Assembly (NCBI RefSeq): GCF_020404845.1
Contig: NZ_JAIOJZ010000005.1
Location: 124,001 to 188,000 of the forward strand
From: Streptomyces hyderabadensis
GTDB lineage: Bacteria; Actinomycetota; Actinomycetes; Streptomycetales; Streptomycetaceae
Direction of reading: 5' to 3'
Length of the DNA stretch: 64,000 nucleotides
A model generated the notes under the pieces. That model ran no database searches. It had not been told where the DNA came from and saw only the letters and a list, made by a program, of their open reading frames with translations. A program made the position numbers and the translations under genes. This document shows positions 44,280 through 52,282 of the stretch, piece after piece. The stretch's first letter is position 1. The number at the start of each line of letters is the position of its first letter.

Positions 44280-45347
44280 TCAGCGGGCGGTCTGGGTGTG
44301 GACGTACTCCACGAGGCGGGTCAGGGCGTCCGGGTCGGTGGTCGGCAGGACGCCGTGGCCGAGGTTGAAGACGTGGCCCTCCAGGCCCGCCGCCGTGTCC
44401 AGGATCTCGCGGGCCTTGCTCTCGACCGCCTCCCGGCCGGCGAAGAGGACGGCCGGGTCCAGGTTGCCCTGGAGCGCCTTGCCGGGGCCGACGCGGCGGG
44501 CCGCCTCGTCCAGCGGGACGCGCCAGTCGACGCCGACGACGTCCGCGCCGGCCTCGCCGAGCAGGCCGAGCAGCTCGCCGGTGCCGACGCCGAAGTGGAT
44601 GCGCGGCACGCCGTACCCGGAGACGGCCTCGAACACCTTGCGGGAGGCGGGCAGCACCGAGCGGCGGTAGTCCGCCGGGGCCAGCGCGCCGACCCAGGAG
44701 TCGAAGAGCTGGACGGCGCTCGCCCCCGCCTCGATCTGCACCCTGAGGAAGGCGGCCGTGATGTCGGCGAGGCGGTCCAGCAGGTCGGCCCACAGCTGCG
44801 GGTCGCCGTACATCAGGGCCTTGGTGTGCTCGTGGTTGCGGGACGGGCCGCCCTCCACGAGGTAGCTCGCGAGGGTGAACGGCGCACCGGCGAAACCGAT
44901 CAGCGGGGTGGCGCCCAGCTCGCGGGTGAGCAGGCCGAAGGCCTCCGTGACGTAGGTGACGTCCTCGGGGGTGAGGTCGCGCAGCCGGGCCAGGTCCGCG
45001 CGGCTGCGGATCGGGTTCGCGATGACCGGGCCGACACCTGGCTTGATGTCGAGGTCGATGCCGATGGCCTTGAGCGGGACCACGATGTCGCTGAAGTAGA
45101 TCGCCGCGTCCACGCCGTGCCGGCGCACCGGCTGGAGGGTGATCTCGGCGACGAGTTCCGGACGCGTGCAGGACTCCAGCATCGGGATGCCCTCGCGCAC
45201 CTTCAGGTACTCCGGCAGTGAGCGCCCGGCCTGCCGCATGAACCAGACGGGGGTGTGCGGCACCGGCTCACGCCTGCACGCCCTGAGGAACGCGGAGTCG
45301 TACGTGGCGGTCGGCTGCTGGCCCGCGGGGCTCTGGTTGGCACTCAC
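44280..45347 (-). CDS. hemE: Uroporphyrinogen decarboxylase HemE
   Basis: A 355-residue cytosolic enzyme that decarboxylates the four acetates of uroporphyrinogen III to give coproporphyrinogen III. Signatures: '[18 protein letters not shown]', '[20 protein letters not shown]' and '[17 protein letters not shown]', with C-terminal '[16 protein letters not shown]'. Its product feeds HemG/CgoX and HemQ encoded about 12 kb away. GTG 45347 is the likely start (family N-terminus S-A-N-Q-S). Divergent from the DUF3000 gene. Confidence 0.96.
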   Translation of the reverse strand: MSANQSPAGQQPTATYDSAFLRACRREPVPHTPVWFMRQAGRSLPEYLKVREGIPMLESCTRPELVAEITLQPVRRHGVDAAIYFSDIVVPLKAIGIDLDIKPGVGPVIANPIRSRADLARLRDLTPEDVTYVTEAFGLLTRELGATPLIGFAGAPFTLASYLVEGGPSRNHEHTKALMYGDPQLWADLLDRLADITAAFLRVQIEAGASAVQLFDSWVGALAPADYRRSVLPASRKVFEAVSGYGVPRIHFGVGTGELLGLLGEAGADVVGVDWRVPLDEAARRVGPGKALQGNLDPAVLFAGREAVESKAREILDTAAGLEGHVFNLGHGVLPTTDPDALTRLVEYVHTQTAR

Positions 45348-45498
45348 ACCGGCAAGTCTCGCATGCCCCCCGGACGGCACCGGACCACGGGTGGGGCGGC
45401 TCCCGCGCGCCCCCGCGAGGCCGCGTGATCCGGACATCGCGCCCGCACGCGGGTGTCCCTCCCTGCGCCGGGCCGCCGTTCCGCTTAATGTTCCCCGC

Positions 45499-46215
45499 AT
45501 GGCTGCGGCTCAGGGACGACTGTCGGACGGCGCTGGCGGAATGGACGACGCGAAGGGGACCGAGGAAGAGGCCCGGCACAAGGGGAGTCACCACGGAAGT
45601 GGCGGAAGCGGCGGGAACGGCGGAAGCACGGCACCGCCGGCCTTCGCGGCCGCCGTGGAGGCGCTGCGGGCCGCGCGGCTTCGGCCGCAGGTCGAGGTGG
45701 AGGCGACCCGCGCACCGCAGCGGCTCGCCCCGCACGCGTTCGCGCTGGAGGCCGCGGTCGTCGACGGCGACGAGGACCTGGCGGACGGGCGGCTGGTGCT
45801 GCTGCACGACCCGGCCGGGCACGACGCCTGGCACGGGACCTTCCGCCTGGTGACGCTGGTGCGGGCCGAGCTGGAACCGGAGATGGCGGCGGATCCGCTG
45901 CTGCCGGACGTGTGCTGGTCCTGGCTGACCGGCGCCCTCCAGGCCCGCGGGCTGGCGTACGGCGAGCCCAGCGGCACGGTCACGCGTGCGAGTTCCCACT
46001 ACTTCGGAGGGCTCTCGGCGCGCCCGTCCGCCTCGCAGATCGAGATCCGGGCGTCCTGGACACCGCGCGAGGGCCTGGGCGGCGTCCCGGACACCGCGGC
46101 GCACCTGTCCTCGTGGTGCGACCTGCTGGCCCAGGTCGCGGGCCTGCCCCCGGCGGCCCCGGGTGACGCCTCGGTCGTGACGCTGCCCCAGCGGCGCGGC
46201 CCGCAGTCGCGCTGA
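45499..46215 (+). CDS. DUF3000 family protein
   Basis: A 238-residue actinobacterial protein of unknown function: '[20 protein letters not shown]', '[20 protein letters not shown]', '[20 protein letters not shown]' and '[20 protein letters not shown]'. Residues about 26-47 are an unusual Gly/Ser/His-rich insert ([16 protein letters not shown]). A TAATGT box lies seven bases before ATG 45499, so the mRNA may be leaderless. No signal peptide. The hemE/DUF3000 divergence is a common Streptomyces pairing as I recall. Confidence 0.88.
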   Translation: MAAAQGRLSDGAGGMDDAKGTEEEARHKGSHHGSGGSGGNGGSTAPPAFAAAVEALRAARLRPQVEVEATRAPQRLAPHAFALEAAVVDGDEDLADGRLVLLHDPAGHDAWHGTFRLVTLVRAELEPEMAADPLLPDVCWSWLTGALQARGLAYGEPSGTVTRASSHYFGGLSARPSASQIEIRASWTPREGLGGVPDTAAHLSSWCDLLAQVAGLPPAAPGDASVVTLPQRRGPQSR

Positions 46216-46505
46216 TCCCACCAGCGGTCGTTCCTCGTTCCGGGCATGGGGCCCCGCACGCCCGGACGGGGTTCCGTCACTTTGTCGACACGACAACTTT
46301 CGGGCTCGTATCGACAAAGTGCGAAACCGTTCGATCTTCGAATGATCGACAGCGTGTCCGAATTGCTCGGATTGTTACTCACCAGATCGTGATCATTCTC
46401 TAAAGGCGGACGCCTTCGGTGCCGAAGACGACTGTGACCTTGAAAGCACGGTTCGTCCCGGCTTCCCCCATGAGCCGGCCCCGTCCCCGCACCCCAGGAG
46501 GCCTG
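46216..46505. promoter_or_regulatory. AT-richer upstream region of the response-regulator gene with 11-bp inverted repeat
   Basis: 290 bp. CACTTTGTCGA (46278-46288) and TCGACAAAGTG (46311-46321) are perfect complements separated by 22 bp, about two helical turns. Downstream (46330-46410) the DNA is AT-rich for this genome and contains further GATC/TTCGAA-type dyads, so it is the probable promoter. The AGGAGG ribosome-binding sequence just before 46506 fixes the start. Confidence 0.5.
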
Positions 46506-47168
46506 GTGTCCGTTCTCCTCGAGCAGCCTGCAAGCCTGGTCGCCTACCGCCCGAACAAGCCGACCGCCATGGTGGTCGTGGCCGACCCGCGCGTCCGATC
46601 CACCGTCACTCGCCATCTGTGGGCGCTCGGTGTGCGCGACGTCATCGAGGCCTCGTCCGTCGCGGAGGCTCGTCCCCGCATCGGCAACCCCCGCGACATC
46701 TGCGTCGCCGACGTCCACCTCCCCGACGGCTCCGGCCTGACCCTGCTGTCGGAGACCCGCGCCGCGGGCTGGCCCAACGGCCTCGCCCTGTCCGCCGCCG
46801 ACGACATCGGCGCCGTGCGCAACGCCCTGGCCGGCGGCGTCAAGGGCTACGTCGTCACCGGCACCCGCACCAACGTCGGGCTCCCCACCCGGCCGGGCGC
46901 CGCCCCCATCGGCGCTGCCGCCGCCCGCCTGCACCGCCGTCCCCCGGGCGCCCCGAGCCACCCGGGCGGCTACCGCGAACTGTCCGGCCGCGAGGTCGAG
47001 GTGCTGCGGCTGGTCGCGGAGGGTCAGTCGAACAAGGCGATCGGCGTCTCGATGGGCCTGTCCGCCCTCACCGTCAAGAGCCACCTGGCCCGTATCGCCC
47101 GCAAGCTCGGCACGGGCGACCGCGCCGGGATGGTGGCGGTGGCCCTGCGCACGGGCATCATCCACTGA
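46506..47168 (+). CDS. Orphan LuxR/NarL-type response regulator with atypical receiver
   Basis: A 220-residue protein. The receiver (about 18-120) has the phospho-acceptor-like Asp in 'ICVADVHLPDGSGLTLL' and the Lys in 'GGVKGYVV'. The usual acidic pair at the start is a single Asp ('MVVVADPRVRST'). A Pro/Ala linker leads to a LuxR DNA-binding domain: 'ELSGREVEVLRLVAEGQSNK', 'AIGVSMGLSALTVKSHLARI'. No histidine kinase adjoins it. GTG 46506, five bases after AGGAGG, is clearly the start; the frame's upstream ATG at 46419 is not needed. Confidence 0.88.
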   Translation: MSVLLEQPASLVAYRPNKPTAMVVVADPRVRSTVTRHLWALGVRDVIEASSVAEARPRIGNPRDICVADVHLPDGSGLTLLSETRAAGWPNGLALSAADDIGAVRNALAGGVKGYVVTGTRTNVGLPTRPGAAPIGAAAARLHRRPPGAPSHPGGYRELSGREVEVLRLVAEGQSNKAIGVSMGLSALTVKSHLARIARKLGTGDRAGMVAVALRTGIIH

Positions 47169-47264
47169 CCGCCCCGACTCCCGCTCCCTACTCCCCCGCA
47201 CTCCCCTGCCGCCGCTCACATGACACCGAACTTTCACTGACCTGACTGGTTTACGACCCCCCGA

Positions 47265-47296
47265 AGCCCGCCGACGGAACGTTCCGTCGGCGGGCT
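47265..47296 (+). terminator. Perfect 32-bp palindrome after the response-regulator gene
   Basis: Left arm AGCCCGCCGACGGAAC (47265-47280) and right arm GTTCCGTCGGCGGGCT (47281-47296) are exact complements. It lies 96 bp after the stop and 27 bp before the rnd start codon. It probably ends the regulator transcript; rnd must then start transcription at or after it. Confidence 0.7.
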
Positions 47297-47323
47297 CGGT
47301 CGATCCACCGATACCCTTGACAG

Positions 47324-48610
47324 GTGACCGACGCCCACGAAACCGCAGCAGACCGTCCACTGCGCACCACCGGAGGCGCCCCTCCGGACGACGCCGGATC
47401 TTCTGCGAGTCAGGCGCCGACCCCCTTGCTCGAACCGCGCGAGGGCATTCCGCCGGTGATCGCCGACGCGGACGCCCTCGCCGAGGTGACCGCCGCCTTC
47501 GCCGCCGGGAGCGGCCCCGTCGCCGTCGACGCCGAGCGCGCCTCCGGGTACCGCTACGGCCAGCGCGCGTACCTGGTGCAGCTGCGCCGCGCCGGCGCGG
47601 GCACGGCGCTGATCGACCCGGTGGCCTGTCCCGACCTCTCCGGCCTCGGCGCCGCGATCGCCGACGCGGAGTGGGTGCTGCACGCGGCCACCCAGGACCT
47701 GCCGTGCCTGCGGGAAATAGGGATGATCCCCGCCCGCATCTTCGACACCGAGCTGGCCGGACGGCTCGCCGGGTTCCCGCGCGTCGGCCTCGGCGCCATG
47801 GTGGAGAACGTCCTGGGCTTCGTCCTGGAGAAGGGCCACTCGGCCGTCGACTGGTCGACCCGCCCGCTGCCCGAGCCCTGGCTGCGCTACGCCGCGCTCG
47901 ACGTCGAGCTGCTGGTCGACCTGCGGGACGCCCTGGAGAAGGAGCTGGACCGCCAGGGCAAGCTCGAGTGGGCCCGGCAGGAGTTCCACGCGATCGCGTC
48001 GGCCCCGCCGCCCGAGCCGCGCAAGGACCCCTGGCGTCGTACGTCCGGCATGCACAAGGTGCGCCGGCGCCGCCAGCTCGCCGTGGTGCGGGAGCTGTGG
48101 CAGGCCCGGGACCGGATCGCGCAGCGCCGGGACGTCTCTCCTGGCAAGGTGCTCGGGGACGCGGCCATCGTCGAGGCCGCGCTCGCGCTGCCGCCCAACG
48201 CGCACGCGCTGGCCGCGCTGAACGGCTTCGGGCGGGTGAACCGCCGGCAGCTGGAGCAGTGGCAGCTGTCGGTCGACCGGGCCAGGGCGCTGTCCGAGTC
48301 GCAGCTGCCGCAGCCCGGCCAGCCGGTGACCGGCCCGCCGCCGCCGCGGGCCTGGGCCGACAAGGACCCGGCCGCCGCGGCCCGGCTGACCGCGGCGCGC
48401 GCCGCGGTGACGGCGCTGGCCGAGCGGCTGGGCATGCCCCAGGAGAACCTGATCACGCCGGACACGGTGCGCCGGGTCTGCTGGGAACCGCCCGCGGTGG
48501 TCGACGCCGAGTCGGTGGGCGCGGCGCTGGCCGGACACGGGGCCCGGCCCTGGCAGGTGGAGCAGGTGACACCGGTGCTGGTGGCGGCGCTGAGCCGGGA
48601 GGCGTCGTAG
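47324..48610 (+). CDS. rnd: Ribonuclease D (DEDD exonuclease with HRDC domain)
   Basis: A 428-residue 3'-5' exoribonuclease acting on tRNA and other stable RNA 3' ends. DEDD motifs: 'PVAVDAERASGYRYGQRAYL' (D, E), 'WVLHAATQDLPCLREIGM' (D), and 'YAALDVELLVDLRDAL' (D, with the DEDDy Tyr nearby). HRDC-like helices follow ('VVRELWQARDRIAQRRDVSP'). The N-terminal 40 residues are disordered. TACCCT at 47312-47317 lies six bases before GTG 47324, and no ribosome-binding site is visible, so a leaderless mRNA is likely. Confidence 0.93.
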   Translation: MTDAHETAADRPLRTTGGAPPDDAGSSASQAPTPLLEPREGIPPVIADADALAEVTAAFAAGSGPVAVDAERASGYRYGQRAYLVQLRRAGAGTALIDPVACPDLSGLGAAIADAEWVLHAATQDLPCLREIGMIPARIFDTELAGRLAGFPRVGLGAMVENVLGFVLEKGHSAVDWSTRPLPEPWLRYAALDVELLVDLRDALEKELDRQGKLEWARQEFHAIASAPPPEPRKDPWRRTSGMHKVRRRRQLAVVRELWQARDRIAQRRDVSPGKVLGDAAIVEAALALPPNAHALAALNGFGRVNRRQLEQWQLSVDRARALSESQLPQPGQPVTGPPPPRAWADKDPAAAARLTAARAAVTALAERLGMPQENLITPDTVRRVCWEPPAVVDAESVGAALAGHGARPWQVEQVTPVLVAALSREAS

Positions 48611-48857
48611 CAGGAGCGGCGGATTCCGGCCAAGGTCGCGGTGAGGTACGGCGGCCCGGGGCGACCCGGGGGCGGGCCGCCCGGGTGAGCGGTCCGCCGG
48701 TGGAGTGACGGGGGCGTGCCGGGGGTGTGACCTTCGCCGCTCCCGCCGGGGGGACTGGGCAGCTACGTTACTCATAAGTAGCATGGGACTGAGCGCGCGC
48801 TCAGTGCATGCGTGCGTGTCGCAGCAGTGCCATCCCGCACCCTGGAGGAGAGCCATC
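48611..48857. promoter_or_regulatory. fadAB upstream region with two palindromic elements
   Basis: 247 bp. GCTAC-N11-GTAGC (48762-48782) encloses TACT-CATA-AGTA (48769-48780). A perfect 18-bp palindrome ACTGAGCGCGCGCTCAGT follows at 48788-48805. The first is AT-richer and could overlap the promoter. A GGAGGAG ribosome-binding site precedes fadA. Confidence 0.55.
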
Positions 48858-50075
48858 GTGCCTCGTACCGTCAGGGACGTCGTCTTCGTCGACGGCGTCC
48901 GCACCCCGTTCGGCAAGGCGGGCCCGAAGGGCGTCTACCACGAGACCCGCGCCGACGACCTGGTCGTGAAGGCGATCCGGGAGCTGCTGCGCCGCAACCC
49001 CGGCCTCGACCCCAAGAAGATCGACGAGGTCGCCGTCGCCGCGACCACGCAGATCGGTGACCAGGGCCTGACCATCGGCCGCACCGCCGGCATCCTGGCG
49101 GGCCTGCCCACCTCGGTCCCGGGCTACTCCATCGACCGCATGTGCGCCGGCGCCCTGACCGCCGTCACCACGGTGGCCGGCTCGGTCGCCTTCGGGGCGT
49201 ACGACGTGGCGATCGCGGGCGGTGTCGAGCACATGGGCCGCCACCCGATGGGCGAGGGCGTCGACCCGAACCCGCGGTTCGTCAGCGAGAAGCTGGTCGA
49301 CGAGTCCGCCCTGTTCATGGGCATGACCGCGGAGAACCTGCACGACCGCTACCCGAGCATCACCAAGCAGCGCGCCGACGAGTACGCCGTGCGCTCCCAG
49401 GAGAAGGCCGCCAAGGCGTACGCCAACGGCCAGATCCAGGCCGACCTGGTGCCGGTCTCGGTGCGCCGCACCAACGAAGAGGCCGGCGAGACGGGCTGGG
49501 GCCTGGTCACGGCGGACGAGCCGATGCGCCCCGGCACCACGCTGGAGAACCTGGCGGGCCTGAAGACGCCGTTCCGCGTGCACGGCCGGGTCACCGCGGG
49601 CAACGCGGCCGGTCTCAACGACGGCGCCACCGCCTCCCTGATCGCGAGCGAGGACTTCGCCCGGGAGAACAACCTCCCGGTCAAGATGCGCCTGGTCTCG
49701 TACTCCTTCGCGGGCGTCGAGCCGGAGGTCATGGGCTACGGCCCGATCCCGGCCACGGAGAAGGCCCTGGCCCAGGCCGGGCTGTCCATCTCCGACATCG
49801 GCCTGTTCGAGATCAACGAGGCCTTCGCCGTCCAGGTCCTCGCGTTCCTGGAGCACTACGGCATCGCCGACGACGACGCCCGGGTCAACCAGTACGGCGG
49901 CGCCATCGCCTTCGGTCACCCGCTGGCCTCCTCCGGCGTCCGCCTGATGACGCAGCTGGCCCGCCAGTTCGAGGAGCAGCCGCACGTCCGCTACGGCCTG
50001 ACCACCATGTGCGTCGGCTTCGGCATGGGCGCGACGGTCATCTGGGAGAACCCGCACTTCGAGGGGGACAAGTGA
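48858..50075 (+). CDS. fadA: Acetyl-CoA C-acyltransferase (thiolase) FadA
   Basis: A 405-residue thiolase that cleaves 3-ketoacyl-CoA in beta-oxidation. The acylated Cys is in 'SIDRMCAGALTAVTTVAGS', the substrate region is 'GVEHMGRHPMGEGVDPNPRF', the catalytic His is in 'YGGAIAFGHPLASSGVRLMT', and the second Cys in 'TTMCVGFGMGATV'. GTG 48858 follows a GGAGGAG site. The stop overlaps the fadB GTG by four bases, so the two trifunctional-complex subunits are coupled. Confidence 0.96.
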   Translation: MPRTVRDVVFVDGVRTPFGKAGPKGVYHETRADDLVVKAIRELLRRNPGLDPKKIDEVAVAATTQIGDQGLTIGRTAGILAGLPTSVPGYSIDRMCAGALTAVTTVAGSVAFGAYDVAIAGGVEHMGRHPMGEGVDPNPRFVSEKLVDESALFMGMTAENLHDRYPSITKQRADEYAVRSQEKAAKAYANGQIQADLVPVSVRRTNEEAGETGWGLVTADEPMRPGTTLENLAGLKTPFRVHGRVTAGNAAGLNDGATASLIASEDFARENNLPVKMRLVSYSFAGVEPEVMGYGPIPATEKALAQAGLSISDIGLFEINEAFAVQVLAFLEHYGIADDDARVNQYGGAIAFGHPLASSGVRLMTQLARQFEEQPHVRYGLTTMCVGFGMGATVIWENPHFEGDK

Positions 50076-52201
50076 GCACCACCGCAGAGCTGCTGAAGGG
50101 TGCGGCCGAGCTGTTCCCCGGCGAGGTCGTCACCAGCGCCCACGTGCGCCACTTCGACCTCCCCCTGGGCGCCGGGCGCTTCGCGCTCATCACCCTGGAC
50201 AACGGCCACGACCACACCAAGCCGACCACGCTCGGCCCGCAGTCGCTGGCGAACATCGACGCCGCGCTCGACCAGGTCGAGAAGGAGGCCGCGGACGGCG
50301 ACATCGTCGGCGTCGGCGTCACCGGCAAGCCGTTCATCTTCGCGGTCGGCGCCGACCTCAAGGGCGTCGAGCTGCTGAAGCGGCACGAGGACGCGCTGGC
50401 CATCGGCAAGGGCGGCCACGACGTCCTCAAGCGCCTGGCGAACCTCGCGGTGCCCTCCTTCGCGTACTACAACGGCGCGGCCATGGGCGGCGGCGTGGAG
50501 ATCGGCCTGCACTGCACCTACCGCACGGTGTCGGCGGCCCTCCCCGCCTTCTCCCTCCCCGAGGTCTTCCTCGGCCTGGTCCCCGGCTGGGGCGGCTGCA
50601 CGCTGCTGCCGAACCTGATCGGCGCCGACAAGGCCGTCTCGGTCATCATCGAAAACAGCCTCAACCAGAACAAGCAGCTCAAGGGCAAGCAGGTCTTCGA
50701 ACTCGGCATCGCGGACGCGATCTTCGAGGGCGCGGACTTCCTGGAGCAGTCGCTGCTGTGGACGGCGTCCGTCCTCAAGGGCGAGATCACCGTCGAGCGT
50801 CCGCTGATCGACCGCGGCGAGGCCTGGGACCAGGCCGTCGCCAAGGGCCGCTTCATCGCCGACGGCAAGGTGCACGGCGCCGCCCCGGCCGCCTACCGCG
50901 CCCTGGACATCATCGCCGCCGCCAAGAACGGCGACCTGCAGCAGGGCTACGACGCCGAGGACCGGGCCCTCGCCGACCTCATCATGGGCGGCGAACTGCG
51001 CTCCGGCATCTACGCCTTCAACCTGGTCCAGAAGCGCGGCAAGCGCCCGGCGGGCGCGCCCGACAAGTCGCTGGCCCGTCCGGTGACGAAGGTGGGCGTG
51101 GTCGGCGCCGGCCTGATGGCCTCCCAGCTCGCGCTGCTCTTCCTGCGCCGCCTGGAGGTCCCGGTCGTCCTCACGGACATCGACCAGGAGCGCGTCGACA
51201 AGGGTGTGGGCTACGTCCACGCCGAGATCGACAAGCTGCTCGGCAAGGGCCGCATCAACCAGGACAAGGCCAACCGCCTCAAGGCCCTGGTCACCGGCGT
51301 CCTGGACAAGGCCGAGGGCTTCGCGGACGCGGACTTCGTCATCGAGGCCGTGTTCGAGGAGATGGGCGTCAAGCAGAAGGTGTTCGCCGAGGTCGAGGCG
51401 GTGGCCCCCGCGCACGCGATCCTCGCCACGAACACCTCCTCCCTCTCCGTCTCGGAGATGGCGTCGAAGCTCAAGCACCCCGAGCGGGTCGTCGGCTTCC
51501 ACTTCTTCAACCCGGTCGCGATCCTCCCCCTCCTGGAGATCGTCCGCGGCGAGCAGACCGACGAGGCCTCGCTGGCCACGGCGTTCGGCGTCGCCAAGAA
51601 GCTGAAGAAGACCGCGGTCCTCGTGAAGGACGCCCCGGCGTTCGTCGTGAACCGCATCCTGACCCGCTTCATGGGCGAGATCCAGAACGTCATCGACGAG
51701 GGCACCCCGGTGCCGGTGGCGGAGAAGGCGGTCGAGCCCCTCGGCCTGCCGATGTCCCCGCTGGTCCTGCTGGAGCTGGTCGGCCCGGCCATCGGCCTGC
51801 ACGTCTCGGAGACCCTCAACCGGGCCTTCCCCGAGCGCTTCACGGTCTCCCCGAACCTGAAGGCGGTCGTCGAGGCGGGCAAGCGCGGCTTCTACGTCTA
51901 CGACAGCGGCAAGCCGGAGCTGGACCCCGAGGTCGCCGCCCTCCTCAAGCAGGGCGACACCGTCCTCACCGAGGAGCAGGTGCGGGCGCGGGTGCTCGAC
52001 GCGGTGGCCCAGGAGATCGGCCTGATGCTCGACGAGGGCGTCGTCGCCGAGGCCCAGGACATCGACCTCTGCCTGATCACCGGCGCCGGCTGGCCCTTCC
52101 ACCTGGGCGGCATCACGCCGTACCTGGACCGGGAGGGCGTCTCGGAGCGGGTGAACGGGAAGCGGTTCCTGGCGGCGGGGGTGGCGTCGGTTCCGGCGTA
52201 G
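50072..52201 (+). CDS. fadB: Fatty-acid oxidation complex alpha subunit FadB (enoyl-CoA hydratase / 3-hydroxyacyl-CoA dehydrogenase)
   Basis: A 709-residue bifunctional enzyme. Residues 1-310 form the crotonase domain ('ITLDNGHDHTKPTTLGPQSL', 'YYNGAAMGGGVEIGLHCTYR', 'LPEVFLGLVPGWGGCTLLPN'). From about 335 comes the NAD-binding dehydrogenase: 'VGVVGAGLMASQLALLFLRR', 'ATNTSSLSVSEMA', 'VVGFHFFNPVAILPLLEI', and 'DAPAFVVNRILTRFMGE'. It hydrates enoyl-CoA and oxidises the 3-hydroxyacyl-CoA for FadA. GTG 50072 overlaps the fadA stop. The long frame upstream of 50072 is antisense noise in fadA. Confidence 0.96.
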   Translation: MSTTAELLKGAAELFPGEVVTSAHVRHFDLPLGAGRFALITLDNGHDHTKPTTLGPQSLANIDAALDQVEKEAADGDIVGVGVTGKPFIFAVGADLKGVELLKRHEDALAIGKGGHDVLKRLANLAVPSFAYYNGAAMGGGVEIGLHCTYRTVSAALPAFSLPEVFLGLVPGWGGCTLLPNLIGADKAVSVIIENSLNQNKQLKGKQVFELGIADAIFEGADFLEQSLLWTASVLKGEITVERPLIDRGEAWDQAVAKGRFIADGKVHGAAPAAYRALDIIAAAKNGDLQQGYDAEDRALADLIMGGELRSGIYAFNLVQKRGKRPAGAPDKSLARPVTKVGVVGAGLMASQLALLFLRRLEVPVVLTDIDQERVDKGVGYVHAEIDKLLGKGRINQDKANRLKALVTGVLDKAEGFADADFVIEAVFEEMGVKQKVFAEVEAVAPAHAILATNTSSLSVSEMASKLKHPERVVGFHFFNPVAILPLLEIVRGEQTDEASLATAFGVAKKLKKTAVLVKDAPAFVVNRILTRFMGEIQNVIDEGTPVPVAEKAVEPLGLPMSPLVLLELVGPAIGLHVSETLNRAFPERFTVSPNLKAVVEAGKRGFYVYDSGKPELDPEVAALLKQGDTVLTEEQVRARVLDAVAQEIGLMLDEGVVAEAQDIDLCLITGAGWPFHLGGITPYLDREGVSERVNGKRFLAAGVASVPA

Positions 52202-52218
52202 CATCGCCCCGCCACGCG

Positions 52219-52257
52219 CGAACGGGCCGTACCGGGAAGTCCGGTGCGGCCCGTTCG
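52219..52257. terminator. Hairpin between fadB and the SGNH gene
   Basis: A 17-bp stem with one G-T pair (CGAACGGGCCGTACCGG at 52219-52235 with 52241-52257) and loop GAAGT. It lies 17 bp after the fadB stop and 25 bp from the convergent SGNH-gene stop, so it could end both transcripts. Confidence 0.75.
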
Positions 52258-52282
52258 GCTTCCGACCGGCTGCCCGGCGTGA

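Noticed and set aside
49991..52204. A 737-codon open frame antisense to fadB
   Set aside because: Low-complexity Asp/Val/Leu/Arg-rich translation without domains; fadB on the plus strand is unambiguous.
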